Shown here one piece after another: positions 9,215-17,658 of a stretch of 64,000 nucleotides of DNA. Where the stretch lies: contig NZ_CP071869.1 in the NCBI RefSeq assembly GCF_017569185.1, positions 4,068,501 to 4,132,500 of the forward strand. The letters are read 5' to 3'. The notes below the pieces were generated by a model. That model worked only from the letters and a program-made list of their open reading frames with translations, was not told where the DNA came from and did no database searches. Every line of letters begins with the position of its first letter. The first letter of the stretch is position 1. The stretch is from Polaribacter cellanae (GTDB lineage: Bacteria; Bacteroidota; Bacteroidia; Flavobacteriales; Flavobacteriaceae). Position numbers and translations under genes: made by a program.

Positions 9215-10161
9215 AAAGTTATATAAAAGCAGCTCGTTTAAGAACTTTGCCACTATCTATTTCTGGAATTATTGTGGGAAGTATTTTGGGAAATCATTTT
9301 AATTTTAATGTTTTTTCGGAAAAATATTTTGAAACTATGGTTTGTATATCATATCCTAATATATTGATATCTCCAATTTTCTGGTTGGCAATTTTAACCA
9401 CAATTGGTTTTCAGGTTTTGTCAAATTTTGCAAACGATTATGGAGATGGCATTAAAGGGTCAGACAACAACAGAACAGGAGAAGCAAGAATGGTTTCTTC
9501 TGGAGCCATCACACCAAAACAAATGAAAATGGCAATGATAATTACTACAATTATCACTTTAATAATTGCTTTGCTTTTGATTTATGTTGCTTTCGGAAGC
9601 GAAAATTTTGGATATTCTATCTTGTTTTTCGTTTTAGGAATTGCATCCATTGCAGCAGCCATAAAATACACAGTAGGTAACTCAGCTTACGGTTACAGTG
9701 GTTTTGGAGATGTATTTGTCTTTTTGTTTTTCGGATTGTTAAGCGTTGTTGGAAGTTATTTTTTGTACACAAAACAAATTCATTTTATAATTTTCTTACC
9801 TGCAATTTCAATCGGTTTGTTAAGTACAGCAGTTTTAAATTTGAATAATTTAAGAGACAGAGAAGAAGATAAAAAAAACAATAAAAATACGTTGGTTGTA
9901 AAATTAGGTACAGAAAAAGCAAAGAAATATCATTATTTTTTAATATTTGGAGCATTAATTACAGCTTTAATATATGTGTTTTTAGATTTTAACTCCATTT
10001 ATCAGTTGGTATTTTTAATAGCGTTTGTACCTTTGATTAAAAATGTAAAAACGGTTGCAGAAAACACAATTCCTGCTACATTAGATAGCGAATTAAAAAA
10101 AGTAGCATTAAGTACATTTTTATTTGCAATTCTAATTGCAATTGGACAAACAGTTTTTTAA
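9205..10161 (+). CDS. menA: 1,4-dihydroxy-2-naphthoate polyprenyltransferase
   Basis: 318 residues, about eight to nine membrane helices. It has the UbiA-family Asp-rich motifs NDYGDGIKGSDNNRTG (near residue 75) and DREEDKKNNKNTL (near residue 220). MenA attaches the polyprenyl tail to DHNA to give demethylmenaquinone in the inner membrane. The ATG at 9205 sits inside the last codons of the PH-domain gene. menC and menE follow within 4 kb, which supports the assignment over other prenyltransferases. Confidence 0.92.
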   Translation: MDVKSYIKAARLRTLPLSISGIIVGSILGNHFNFNVFSEKYFETMVCISYPNILISPIFWLAILTTIGFQVLSNFANDYGDGIKGSDNNRTGEARMVSSGAITPKQMKMAMIITTIITLIIALLLIYVAFGSENFGYSILFFVLGIASIAAAIKYTVGNSAYGYSGFGDVFVFLFFGLLSVVGSYFLYTKQIHFIIFLPAISIGLLSTAVLNLNNLRDREEDKKNNKNTLVVKLGTEKAKKYHYFLIFGALITALIYVFLDFNSIYQLVFLIAFVPLIKNVKTVAENTIPATLDSELKKVALSTFLFAILIAIGQTVF

Positions 10162-10173
10162 AAGAATAATAGT

Positions 10174-10698
10174 ATGAAAGCAATAAAAATAATTTTAGTG
10201 GTCATTACAATGTTGGTTTTGCTATTTTTTGCAACAGGTTTAATTGTAAAAGAAACAAAATATACAGCACAAGTTTCTATAGACAAACCTGTCGAAGAAG
10301 TTTTTAATCAATTTAATGAACCAGAAAACATGAAAAATTGGATTCCAGAAATTAAATCTTTCGAAACTATAAATAAGAACCAAGGAATTACAGGAAGTGT
10401 TTACAAGTTGGTGGTAAACAATCAAGGGCAAGATATTACTATGACAGAAAAAGTAATGGCTTACGTACCAAACGAAAAAGTAACCTTATTTTTCGATGCA
10501 GAAAATATGCTAAAAAAAGACGATTATATTTTTACAGAAAAAGAAGGGGTAACCACAGTTACATTAAATGCAAGTTGTAGAAGCGATTCGTATGTGATGG
10601 CTTGTATGTTTCCTTATTTTAAAGGAACTTTTCAAGAACAAGACCAAACGTATTTGAATAATTTCAAAAAATATATTGAAGAAGAAAAAGAAGAGTAA
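10174..10698 (+). CDS. SRPBCC/polyketide-cyclase-like protein with membrane anchor
   Basis: 174 residues. A hydrophobic N-terminal helix (residues 1-24) is followed by a START-like fold typical of the SRPBCC superfamily (YTAQVSIDKPVEEVFNQFNEPENMKNWIPEI). Such proteins bind hydrophobic ligands. It lies 12 bp after menA and upstream of menC; a link to menaquinone metabolism is only positional. Confidence 0.75.
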   Translation: MKAIKIILVVITMLVLLFFATGLIVKETKYTAQVSIDKPVEEVFNQFNEPENMKNWIPEIKSFETINKNQGITGSVYKLVVNNQGQDITMTEKVMAYVPNEKVTLFFDAENMLKKDDYIFTEKEGVTTVTLNASCRSDSYVMACMFPYFKGTFQEQDQTYLNNFKKYIEEEKEE

Positions 10699-10702
10699 AA
10701 TA

Positions 10703-10756
10703 TCAGTTCGAGTAATTTTTCTAACCAAGGAATAAAAACTGTATCGAAAACTTTTT
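10703..10756. repeat. Family D intergenic repeat (TCAGTTCGAGT ... TATCGAAAACTT)
   Basis: The gap before menC carries TCAGTTCGAGT and, about 35 bp on, TGTATCGAAAACTT. These form an imperfect inverted pair. From memory the wording matches a dispersed intergenic repeat seen in many Bacteroidota genomes; I could not compare it here. Confidence 0.4.
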
Positions 10757-10772
10757 AAACAATATTAATATC

Positions 10773-11816
10773 TTGAAAGCAACCTACAAAAAATACATTC
10801 TCAATTTTAAAAATCCGAGTGGAACATCTCGCGGAATTTTAAGAACCAAAGAAACTTGGTTTATCATTTTAGAAGAAAATGGTAAAACAGGCATTGGAGA
10901 AACAGGTTTGTTTAGAGGTTTAAGTGTAGATGATGTTCCTAATTACGAAGAAAAACTAAAGTGGGTTTGCAAAAACATTAATCTAGGATTAGAAAAATTA
11001 TTAGTAGAAGTCATTAATTTTCCTTCGATTCAATTTGGATTGGAACAAGCATTTTTATCCTTAAAAAGTAAAGATAAATTTGAATTATTTCCATCAGAAT
11101 TTACCAAAGGAATACAAACAATTCCAATAAATGGTTTGGTTTGGATGGGAGATACCGAGTTTATGAAGTCGCAAATAAAAGAAAAACTTAAAACAGGTTT
11201 TTCTTGCATTAAAATGAAAATTGGTGCCATAAATTTTAATGAAGAAATTAATTTATTAAAATCGATTAGAAACGAGTTTTCGGCAAATGAAATTGAGTTG
11301 CGAGTAGATGCAAATGGTGCTTTTAGTTCGAATGAAGCACTTGAAAAATTAAAAAGATTATCGGAATTGAATTTGCATTCCATAGAACAGCCCATAAAAC
11401 AAGGGCAATTGCAAGAAATGGCAATGTTGTGTGAGAAAACACCTTTACCTATTGCATTAGATGAAGAATTAATTGGTGTATTTTCATCAGAAGAAAAAAA
11501 GAAGGTAATAGAAACTATAAAGCCACAATATATTATTCTAAAACCAAGTTTAATAGGAGGTTTTTTAGGAAGTAAGGAATGGATTCAGTTGGCAGAAAAG
11601 AATAAATCTGGTTGGTGGATTACATCTGCTTTAGAAAGTAATATTGGGTTGAATGCGATTGCACAATTCACTTTTACTTTAAATAACAAATTGCCACAAG
11701 GTTTGGGAACAGGAGGTTTGTTTATCAATAATTTTGAAAGCCCTATAGAAGTAAAAAACGGAACATTACAGTATAATGTGCTAAATAAATGGAAAATAGA
11801 CCTCAAAGGTTTCTAA
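10773..11816 (+). CDS. menC: o-succinylbenzoate synthase
   Basis: 347 residues, enolase superfamily. It shows KMK (near residue 148, catalytic base on the second Lys), metal ligands Asp in RVDANGAF, Glu in SIEQPI and Asp in IALDEEL, and the second catalytic Lys in IILKPSLIGG. It dehydrates SHCHC to o-succinylbenzoate in menaquinone synthesis. The start is TTG at 10773 (KATYKKYILNF follows, the normal beginning of the family); no upstream ATG fits. The stop codon falls inside the loop of the palindrome at 11797-11831. Confidence 0.9.
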   Translation: MKATYKKYILNFKNPSGTSRGILRTKETWFIILEENGKTGIGETGLFRGLSVDDVPNYEEKLKWVCKNINLGLEKLLVEVINFPSIQFGLEQAFLSLKSKDKFELFPSEFTKGIQTIPINGLVWMGDTEFMKSQIKEKLKTGFSCIKMKIGAINFNEEINLLKSIRNEFSANEIELRVDANGAFSSNEALEKLKRLSELNLHSIEQPIKQGQLQEMAMLCEKTPLPIALDEELIGVFSSEEKKKVIETIKPQYIILKPSLIGGFLGSKEWIQLAEKNKSGWWITSALESNIGLNAIAQFTFTLNNKLPQGLGTGGLFINNFESPIEVKNGTLQYNVLNKWKIDLKGF

Positions 11817-11831
11817 AACCTTTGAGGTCTA
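11797..11831. repeat. Family C palindrome overlapping the 3' end of menC
   Basis: Perfect 16-bp inverted repeat TAGACCTCAAAGGTTT / AAACCTTTGAGGTCTA with a 3-nt loop that contains part of the menC stop codon. Related palindromes are at 27709-27741, 35876-35952 and 52900-52926. Confidence 0.8.
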
Positions 11832-11843
11832 AAATAAAAAAAT

Positions 11844-12821
11844 ATGAACTACATTCAACAAGTATACAAAGGAAAAAACGAATGGTACCATTGGGTAATT
11901 ACCATTATAATTATCTTTTTTGGATGGCAAATTTTAGGAGCAATTCCTTTGTTAATGGCAGCAGCTGCAAAATCGAAAGACATCAATCAGTTTTCGGAAT
12001 TTGCAAAAGACAATTTTATGACAGCAGGTATTGATAAAAACCTGTTACTTGCTCTAATGATATTTACTTTTTTTGTAGGTTTAATTTCACTTTTAATTGC
12101 GGTTAAATATGTACATAAAAGAACAATTACTTCTTTAGTAACTAGCAGAAATAAAATCGATTGGAAGCGTTTTTTCTATGGTTTTTTTGTGTGGGGAATT
12201 ATTGCAGTACTATTTTCTTATGTAGGAATTTTATTAGAGCCAGAAAACTATACCTGGAATTTTAATGCAATACCTTTCTTTACTTTAGTCGCAATTTCGT
12301 TTCTATTTATTCCTTTTCAAACAAGTTTCGAAGAACTGCTTTTTAGAGGATATTTTATGCAAGGAATTGGAATTTTAGCAAAAAATAGATGGGTTCCATT
12401 AGTAATAACTTCCGTAGTTTTTGGCTTGTTGCATGGCGCAAACCCAGAAGTTGCTAAATTGGGGCAAATAACTATGGTTTTTTATATTGGAACTGGTTTG
12501 TTTTACGGAATTATTACATTAATGGACGAAGGAGCAGAAATTGCCTTGGGTTTACATGCTGTAAATAATATTACAGCTGCGTTTTTTATTACGACAGATT
12601 GGACTGTTTTTCAAACAGATGCTTTGTACATAGACACTTCAGAACCCTCTGTAAATTGGGAAATGTTTTTACCCGTTTTTGTTTTATATCCTTTCATGTT
12701 ATTCATTTTTTCAAAAAAATACGGTTGGCAAAATTGGAAAGAAAAGCTAACAGGTAAAATTACAGAACCCGTAAACTTAAAAGAAAATTACAGAGTTTTA
12801 GAAAATATTGGTACAGAATAA
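11844..12821 (+). CDS. CPBP family intramembrane glutamic endopeptidase
   Basis: 325 residues, about eight hydrophobic helices. It has the CAAX/Abi protease motifs: FEELLFRG (near residue 168; catalytic Glu pair), FGLLHG with its His, and HAVNN (near residue 232). Rce1/Abi-like proteins cleave within the membrane; in bacteria substrates are mostly unknown. It sits between menC and menE, 27 bp after menC, and its end overlaps menE by 14 bp. Co-expression with menaquinone genes is probably positional rather than functional. Confidence 0.85.
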   Translation: MNYIQQVYKGKNEWYHWVITIIIIFFGWQILGAIPLLMAAAAKSKDINQFSEFAKDNFMTAGIDKNLLLALMIFTFFVGLISLLIAVKYVHKRTITSLVTSRNKIDWKRFFYGFFVWGIIAVLFSYVGILLEPENYTWNFNAIPFFTLVAISFLFIPFQTSFEELLFRGYFMQGIGILAKNRWVPLVITSVVFGLLHGANPEVAKLGQITMVFYIGTGLFYGIITLMDEGAEIALGLHAVNNITAAFFITTDWTVFQTDALYIDTSEPSVNWEMFLPVFVLYPFMLFIFSKKYGWQNWKEKLTGKITEPVNLKENYRVLENIGTE

Positions 12822-13908
12822 ACTTCATAAAAGCTTTCAATTAAATGGCAATTCATTTTCTAATGTTGATGAGTTAATCGTTTACGCTCAAAATTTTTCC
12901 AAAGAACTATATCCATTTTTAAAAGAATGGTTTTCGAATAAAAATTTTATAACTGTACAAACTTCTGGCTCTACTGGAACACCAAAAACAATTCAATTAC
13001 AAAAAGAATATGTTGTAAACTCTGCTTTAGCAACTGGCAATTATTTTTCTTTACCTAAAAATACAACAGCTTTATTATGCTTGCCAATCGAATATATTGC
13101 AGGTAAATTAATGCTTGTTCGTGCAATTACTTTAGGTTGGTATTTAGATAGCATGCAACCAAATTCTAATCCTTTAAAAAAGGTTTCTAAAGAGTACGAT
13201 TTTTCTGCAATGGTTCCTTTGCAAGTGGAAAATTCTATGGAGAATTTACATCAAATTAAAAAACTAATTGTGGGTGGAGGTGTGGTTTCGAATCAACTTC
13301 AAAATAAATTACAAAAAGTTTCTACGAAGGTTTTTGCCACTTATGGAATGACTGAAACGATTACACATATTGCTGTTAAAAAGTTAAACGATAATCAAAA
13401 TGAAAAACAAATGTCTCCTCGAGCGCACTCGAGAGGTTATTTTTCTGTATTACCAAACGTAACGATTTACAAAGACGAGAGAAATTGTTTGGTTATAGAA
13501 GCTCCAAAAGTTTCTAGAGAAATAATATTTACAAACGATATTGTTCATTTAATTTCAGACACTCAATTCGAGTGGTTAGGACGTTTTGATAACGTGATTA
13601 ATTCTGGAGGAATTAAATTGCATCCAGAAAAAATAGAAGAAAAGCTTTCCGAAATTATTGAAAATCGCTTTTTTGTAGCTGGAATTGCCGATGAAAAATT
13701 AGGTGAAAAATTAGTTTTAATTGTAGAGTTAGGAAGCTTTAAAGCTTCAAAGTTTCAAGTTTTACTGGAGAGCAAAATCGAGAATTTAACAGTGCTTTCT
13801 AAATTCGAAATTCCTAAAGAAATTTATTTCACAAAGAAATTTGTGGAAACTGAAACAGGTAAAATTCAACGTAGTAAAACGCTTTTAAAAATACAAACTA
13901 AGCTATAA
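12808..13908 (+). CDS. menE: o-succinylbenzoate-CoA ligase (AMP-binding enzyme)
   Basis: 366 residues, the short flavobacterial form of MenE. ATP-binding loop TSGSTGTPKTI near residue 52, A5-like ATYGMTET, GRFDNVINSGGIKLHPEKIE, and a C-terminal GKIQRSK with the catalytic Lys. It activates o-succinylbenzoate with ATP and CoA. The start is uncertain: TTG at 12808 overlaps the protease gene by 14 bp and no ATG follows in a sensible position. Confidence 0.85.
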   Translation: MVQNKLHKSFQLNGNSFSNVDELIVYAQNFSKELYPFLKEWFSNKNFITVQTSGSTGTPKTIQLQKEYVVNSALATGNYFSLPKNTTALLCLPIEYIAGKLMLVRAITLGWYLDSMQPNSNPLKKVSKEYDFSAMVPLQVENSMENLHQIKKLIVGGGVVSNQLQNKLQKVSTKVFATYGMTETITHIAVKKLNDNQNEKQMSPRAHSRGYFSVLPNVTIYKDERNCLVIEAPKVSREIIFTNDIVHLISDTQFEWLGRFDNVINSGGIKLHPEKIEEKLSEIIENRFFVAGIADEKLGEKLVLIVELGSFKASKFQVLLESKIENLTVLSKFEIPKEIYFTKKFVETETGKIQRSKTLLKIQTKL

Positions 13909-13990
13909 AGTTTGTTTCGTTTTAGTTTAGTATTTTCAATCGTTTTTATTTTTTTAAAATTGGTAGAAAATATAAGTTTAAGAGGCTGAA

Positions 13991-14025
13991 AATAAGTTAT
14001 TTTACCTATAAAAAAATAACTTATT
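13991..14025. terminator. Bidirectional terminator between menE and the LuxR-type regulator
   Basis: AT-rich perfect 13-bp stem AATAAGTTATTTT / AAAATAACTTATT with a 9-nt loop, placed between two convergent genes. Confidence 0.6.
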
Positions 14026-14067
14026 AAAAACCTAGGTTATAATGTCGATCTCTATTGGCTTTAAAAA

Positions 14068-15339
14068 CTACTCGAAATTTAATAAATAGTCACGTAAATC
14101 TATATCTTCGTCTAAGTTCATTTTTTTCTTAATTCGGTATCTCGCTGTTTGCACAGATCTTGGGTCTATTAAAAGAATTTTAGCAATTTCTTTGGTATGC
14201 ATATGTAGTTTTATAAAAATGCAATGTCTTAACTCAGTTTCAGAAAGGTTTGGATGTTTTTTTATTATTTTATCATAAAAACCATTATTTACTGCATCAA
14301 AATGTTTTTTTAATGTTTCCCAATCATCATCTCTTTCTAAAATATGGTCTATTTTTTTTAGAATGCTTTTAATCTCATTTTTATCTTCAGTTTTAATACC
14401 TCTTAAATCGGCTTTTATTTCTTTAAAATGTTGTTTATTATGTAATAGATTGGTGTTACAAGTAAGCATTTCTTTCTCTTTTTTAAGAATATTATTTTTT
14501 AAAGTATCATTGACTTTTTGTATTTCTATATTCTTGTTTTTATTTGCAATTAATACAAAGTAACTTACTATAAAACCAATAATAAGTAAAATAGCCAATA
14601 TAAATATTACGATATTTAAACTGTATATATAATTCTGTTGCGAGTCCATTTTAAGAACTACTTTATCATATTCGAACTTGGTGTTTAAATCTTGTATTTT
14701 TTTAAGAAGGTTGCTGTTTATTTTATTTTTATTCTCAACAATTAAATTCAAAACTTCAGGATTTGTATGTCCAAGAAGCTCCATGCTAAAAATACAATCG
14801 CTAGAAGACTCATAGGCTTGGTGAACAGAAACACTTATAACTACTTCTTTGTTTTCTGGAATTAAACTTTTATTTAAAAAGTAAGCATAAAAAATACTCT
14901 CAGCATTTCCTTCAATGGTATTTGTAGCCAACGTTGTATTTTTTATTTTTATACTTGGCATATTATCTCTAACGACTTCTTCTCCATCAAAGTAAATAAT
15001 AACTCCATCGTCTCTTTGAATTTTAAGTTCATAGGCTAAATATTTATCGTTATCTAATGTTATTTTTTTTTTAAAATATTTTGTAATGTGTTTTTTTTTA
15101 GGGTTATCACCAAAACCTATTTCTGTTTTTATTTTTCTATCTCCATAACCAATTGGAGTTTTTCCTTTTTTCCAACCAGAAAAATCTGAAGAGAACATCC
15201 AGTTTTCATCTAGATATCCTTTGTCGTAATAATACCATTCGTCTCCATTTTCGATTAGCACATCTTGGCACTGGATAGAAAAAGAGATGCAACAAAGAGC
15301 TGAAAAAATAATTTTAGAAATAGTATTTATTTGTTTCAT
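14068..15339 (-). CDS. Membrane-anchored regulator: extracytoplasmic domain, one TM helix, coiled coil, LuxR-type HTH
   Basis: 423 residues. Signal peptide 1-24; an extracytoplasmic part (about 25-190) with WKKGKTPIGYGD and YELKIQRDDGVIIYFDGEEVVRD, resembling the beta-sandwich domains attached to flavobacterial secreted enzymes; one TM helix (about 225-248); a coiled coil (about 250-305); and a C-terminal helix-turn-helix (LSETELRHCIFIKLHMHTKE, then RSVQTARYRIKKKMN) typical of Bacteroidota LuxR/GerE-like regulators. The plan is a one-component receptor carrying a surface signal to DNA. No kinase or receiver domain is seen. Ligand and targets unknown. Confidence 0.72.
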   Translation of the reverse strand: MKQINTISKIIFSALCCISFSIQCQDVLIENGDEWYYYDKGYLDENWMFSSDFSGWKKGKTPIGYGDRKIKTEIGFGDNPKKKHITKYFKKKITLDNDKYLAYELKIQRDDGVIIYFDGEEVVRDNMPSIKIKNTTLATNTIEGNAESIFYAYFLNKSLIPENKEVVISVSVHQAYESSSDCIFSMELLGHTNPEVLNLIVENKNKINSNLLKKIQDLNTKFEYDKVVLKMDSQQNYIYSLNIVIFILAILLIIGFIVSYFVLIANKNKNIEIQKVNDTLKNNILKKEKEMLTCNTNLLHNKQHFKEIKADLRGIKTEDKNEIKSILKKIDHILERDDDWETLKKHFDAVNNGFYDKIIKKHPNLSETELRHCIFIKLHMHTKEIAKILLIDPRSVQTARYRIKKKMNLDEDIDLRDYLLNFE

Positions 15340-15531
15340 TTTAAACGATTATTGGTGATGATGTGTAAATATAGTAGTTTTTATACCTAAAAAATGGGTT
15401 TGTAGTAGTTTAGATGTATTTTTTTTTCTAAAATTATGTTTATAAAAGCTATATTTGAGTACAATTTTTGAATGATTAGTAACATATTGTATTGGGGGAT
15501 AGAATATATATCTATTGAAATTCAAAAAAGA

Positions 15532-15562
15532 AAAAGTCGTGATTTTTTTAATCACGACTTTT
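15532..15562. terminator. Terminator after the YebC gene
   Basis: Perfect 13-bp stem AAAAGTCGTGATT / AATCACGACTTTT with a T5 loop, 22 bp after the stop of the minus-strand yebC gene. The T-run lies on both sides. The rest of 15349-15531 shows no gene. Confidence 0.8.
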
Positions 15563-15584
15563 GTTTTCTAGAGGTATTTTCTTG

Positions 15585-16304
15585 TTAAGAGTTTTCCATA
15601 CTATGATATACATTTTGTACATCGTCATCTTCTTCTAATTTTTCTAAAAGCTTTTCTACATCTGCTTGTTGTTCTGCAGATACTTTAGTTGTTGTTGTTG
15701 GAATTCTTTCGAAACCAGAAGATAGAATTTCTATATTATTGTCTTCGAAATAAGATTGTAAAGCGCCAAATTGCTCGAAAGGAGCATAGATAATAACACC
15801 TTCTTCGTCATCGAAAACTTCTTCTACTTCAAAATCTATTAATTCTAACTCTAATTCTTCCATGTCTATGGTAATATCTTCTTTTTTTAAAGTAAAATTA
15901 CAAGTATGGTCGAACATAAAAACTACAGAGCCAGAAGTTCCTAAGTTTCCATCACATTTATTAAAAGCAGCTCTCACATTGGCAACAGTTCTGTTGTTAT
16001 TATCTGTAGCGGTTTCTAAAAGAATGGCAATTCCATGAGGGGCATAACCTTCAAAAAGCACTTCTTTATAGTTTGCAGTGTCTTTGTCAGTTGCCTTTTT
16101 AATAGCACGTTCTACATTATCTTTAGGCATATTTGCAGCCTTAGCATTTTGTATAACAGCTCTTAAACGTGAGTTCGTTTCTGGGTTTGGACCTCCTTCT
16201 TTTACTGCCATAACAATGTCTTTACCAATTCTGGTAAATGTTTTTGCCATTGCAGACCAACGTTTCATTTTTCTTGCTTTTCGAAACTCAAATGCTCTAC
16301 CCAT
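15585..16304 (-). CDS. yebC: YebC/PmpR family protein
   Basis: 239 residues, full length for the family. N-terminal MGRAFEFRKARKMKRWSAMAKTF and the acidic motifs GPNPETNSRLR and MPKDNVERAIKKA are diagnostic. Originally called transcription regulators, members of this family have more recently been linked to relief of ribosome stalling. A good promoter lies 30 bp upstream. Confidence 0.9.
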   Translation of the reverse strand: MGRAFEFRKARKMKRWSAMAKTFTRIGKDIVMAVKEGGPNPETNSRLRAVIQNAKAANMPKDNVERAIKKATDKDTANYKEVLFEGYAPHGIAILLETATDNNNRTVANVRAAFNKCDGNLGTSGSVVFMFDHTCNFTLKKEDITIDMEELELELIDFEVEEVFDDEEGVIIYAPFEQFGALQSYFEDNNIEILSSGFERIPTTTTKVSAEQQADVEKLLEKLEEDDDVQNVYHSMENS

Positions 16305-16333
16305 ATCTAAAAAATATTAATTTAATGTGTATA

Positions 16334-16364
16334 CAAATGTAAAAATAAGACTTTGTTTTTACAA
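16334..16364 (-). promoter_or_regulatory. Bacteroidota-type promoter of yebC
   Basis: Read on the minus strand, TTG at 16364-16362, a 20-nt spacer and TACATTTG at 16341-16334. This matches the -33 TTG / -7 TAnnTTTG consensus of the major Bacteroidota sigma factor, 30 bp before the ATG. Confidence 0.65.
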
Positions 16365-16471
16365 TTTTTTAAACTTAGTTTTTTTAAAATTAATCCTATA
16401 AATAGTTATGAAAATTAGGTTAATTACACTTTATTTTTAAAACAAATTTTAAAGAAAATCTATTGTTTTTT

Positions 16472-17656
16472 TTATTTTATTAGTTTGTAAGACTGCTTTG
16501 CAATCTCTATTTCTTCGTTTGTAGGAATGATAAGAATTTTTACTTTCGAAGTCGTTTTTTGAATTTCTCGAATCTCTTTAGAGCGAATTTCGTTTTTAGT
16601 TTCATCTAAATCAATTCCTAAGAAGTTTAAATTTTCACAAGCCAATTTTCTCATAATTGCTGAATTTTCTCCAATTCCAGCAGTGAAAATAATCGCGTCT
16701 AATCCATTTAAAACTGCTGTGTAACTTCCAATATATTTACGGATTCTATACCCTGCTAGTTTTAAAGCATTTTTACATGCTGTATTTCCTTGTTCCGCTT
16801 TTTCGGAAATTTCTCTTAAATCAGAAAAACCTGTTAAACCTAACATTCCAGATTCTTTTTGAAGTAAATTATTTACTTCTTCAACAGATTTATTTAATTT
16901 TTTCATCAAAAAGAAAAGAACAGATTGGTCGATATCTCCAGAACGTGTTCCCATAATTAAACCATTCATAGGGCCAAAACCTAAGGAGTTTTCGATACTT
17001 TTTCCGTTTTTAATGGCAGACATGCTACAGCCATTACCCAAGTGAATTGTTATAATTTTTGAAGATTTTTTGTTTAAAAAATCGATCGCTTTTTCGGAAA
17101 CGTATTTATGACTTGTTCCGTGAAAGCCATAGGCTCTAATTTTATGTGTTGATAAATATTCGTTCGGAATTGCATATTGATACGCCTCTCTTGGCATGGT
17201 TTGATGAAAAGAAGTATCGAAAATGGCAATTTGTTTTGCAGAGGTAAAAATCGTTTCTGCGATTTCTATGCCTGTTAAATTTGCAGGATTGTGTAAAGGT
17301 GCTAAATCGAATAAGTCTCTAATATTGTCTTTAACTTCTTGTGTTACAATTACAGTTTTACTAAATTTACTTCCACCATGAACCACTCTATGTCCAACAG
17401 CTTTAATTTCGTTAACAGCATTTATAACACCAAGTTTTTTGTCTAATAAAGTTTTTGCAATTTTTTGTAAACCAATTTCATGATTTAAAATGGGTAAAAC
17501 TTCTTGGTGCTTTTCATTATCAATTTCATGATTAAAAATAGCATCCTCCATGCCAATTCTTTCTACCAAACCAACACATTTTACATGCTGAGAAGGCATT
17601 TCTATTACTTGATACTTTAAAGAAGAAGAACCTGCATTTAAAACTAAAATATTCAT
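16472..17656 (-). CDS. ackA: Acetate kinase
   Basis: 394 residues. Motifs in order: LNAGSSSLKYQ at the N-terminus, GHRVVHGGSKF, FDTSFHQTMP, GFHGTSHKYVS, IHLGNGCS, GTRSGDIDQS and TAGIGENS, all as in AckA. It interconverts acetyl phosphate plus ADP with acetate plus ATP. The gene begins 2 bp after pta on the same strand, so the two are one transcript. Confidence 0.96.
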   Translation of the reverse strand: MNILVLNAGSSSLKYQVIEMPSQHVKCVGLVERIGMEDAIFNHEIDNEKHQEVLPILNHEIGLQKIAKTLLDKKLGVINAVNEIKAVGHRVVHGGSKFSKTVIVTQEVKDNIRDLFDLAPLHNPANLTGIEIAETIFTSAKQIAIFDTSFHQTMPREAYQYAIPNEYLSTHKIRAYGFHGTSHKYVSEKAIDFLNKKSSKIITIHLGNGCSMSAIKNGKSIENSLGFGPMNGLIMGTRSGDIDQSVLFFLMKKLNKSVEEVNNLLQKESGMLGLTGFSDLREISEKAEQGNTACKNALKLAGYRIRKYIGSYTAVLNGLDAIIFTAGIGENSAIMRKLACENLNFLGIDLDETKNEIRSKEIREIQKTTSKVKILIIPTNEEIEIAKQSYKLIK

Positions 17657-17658
17657 AA

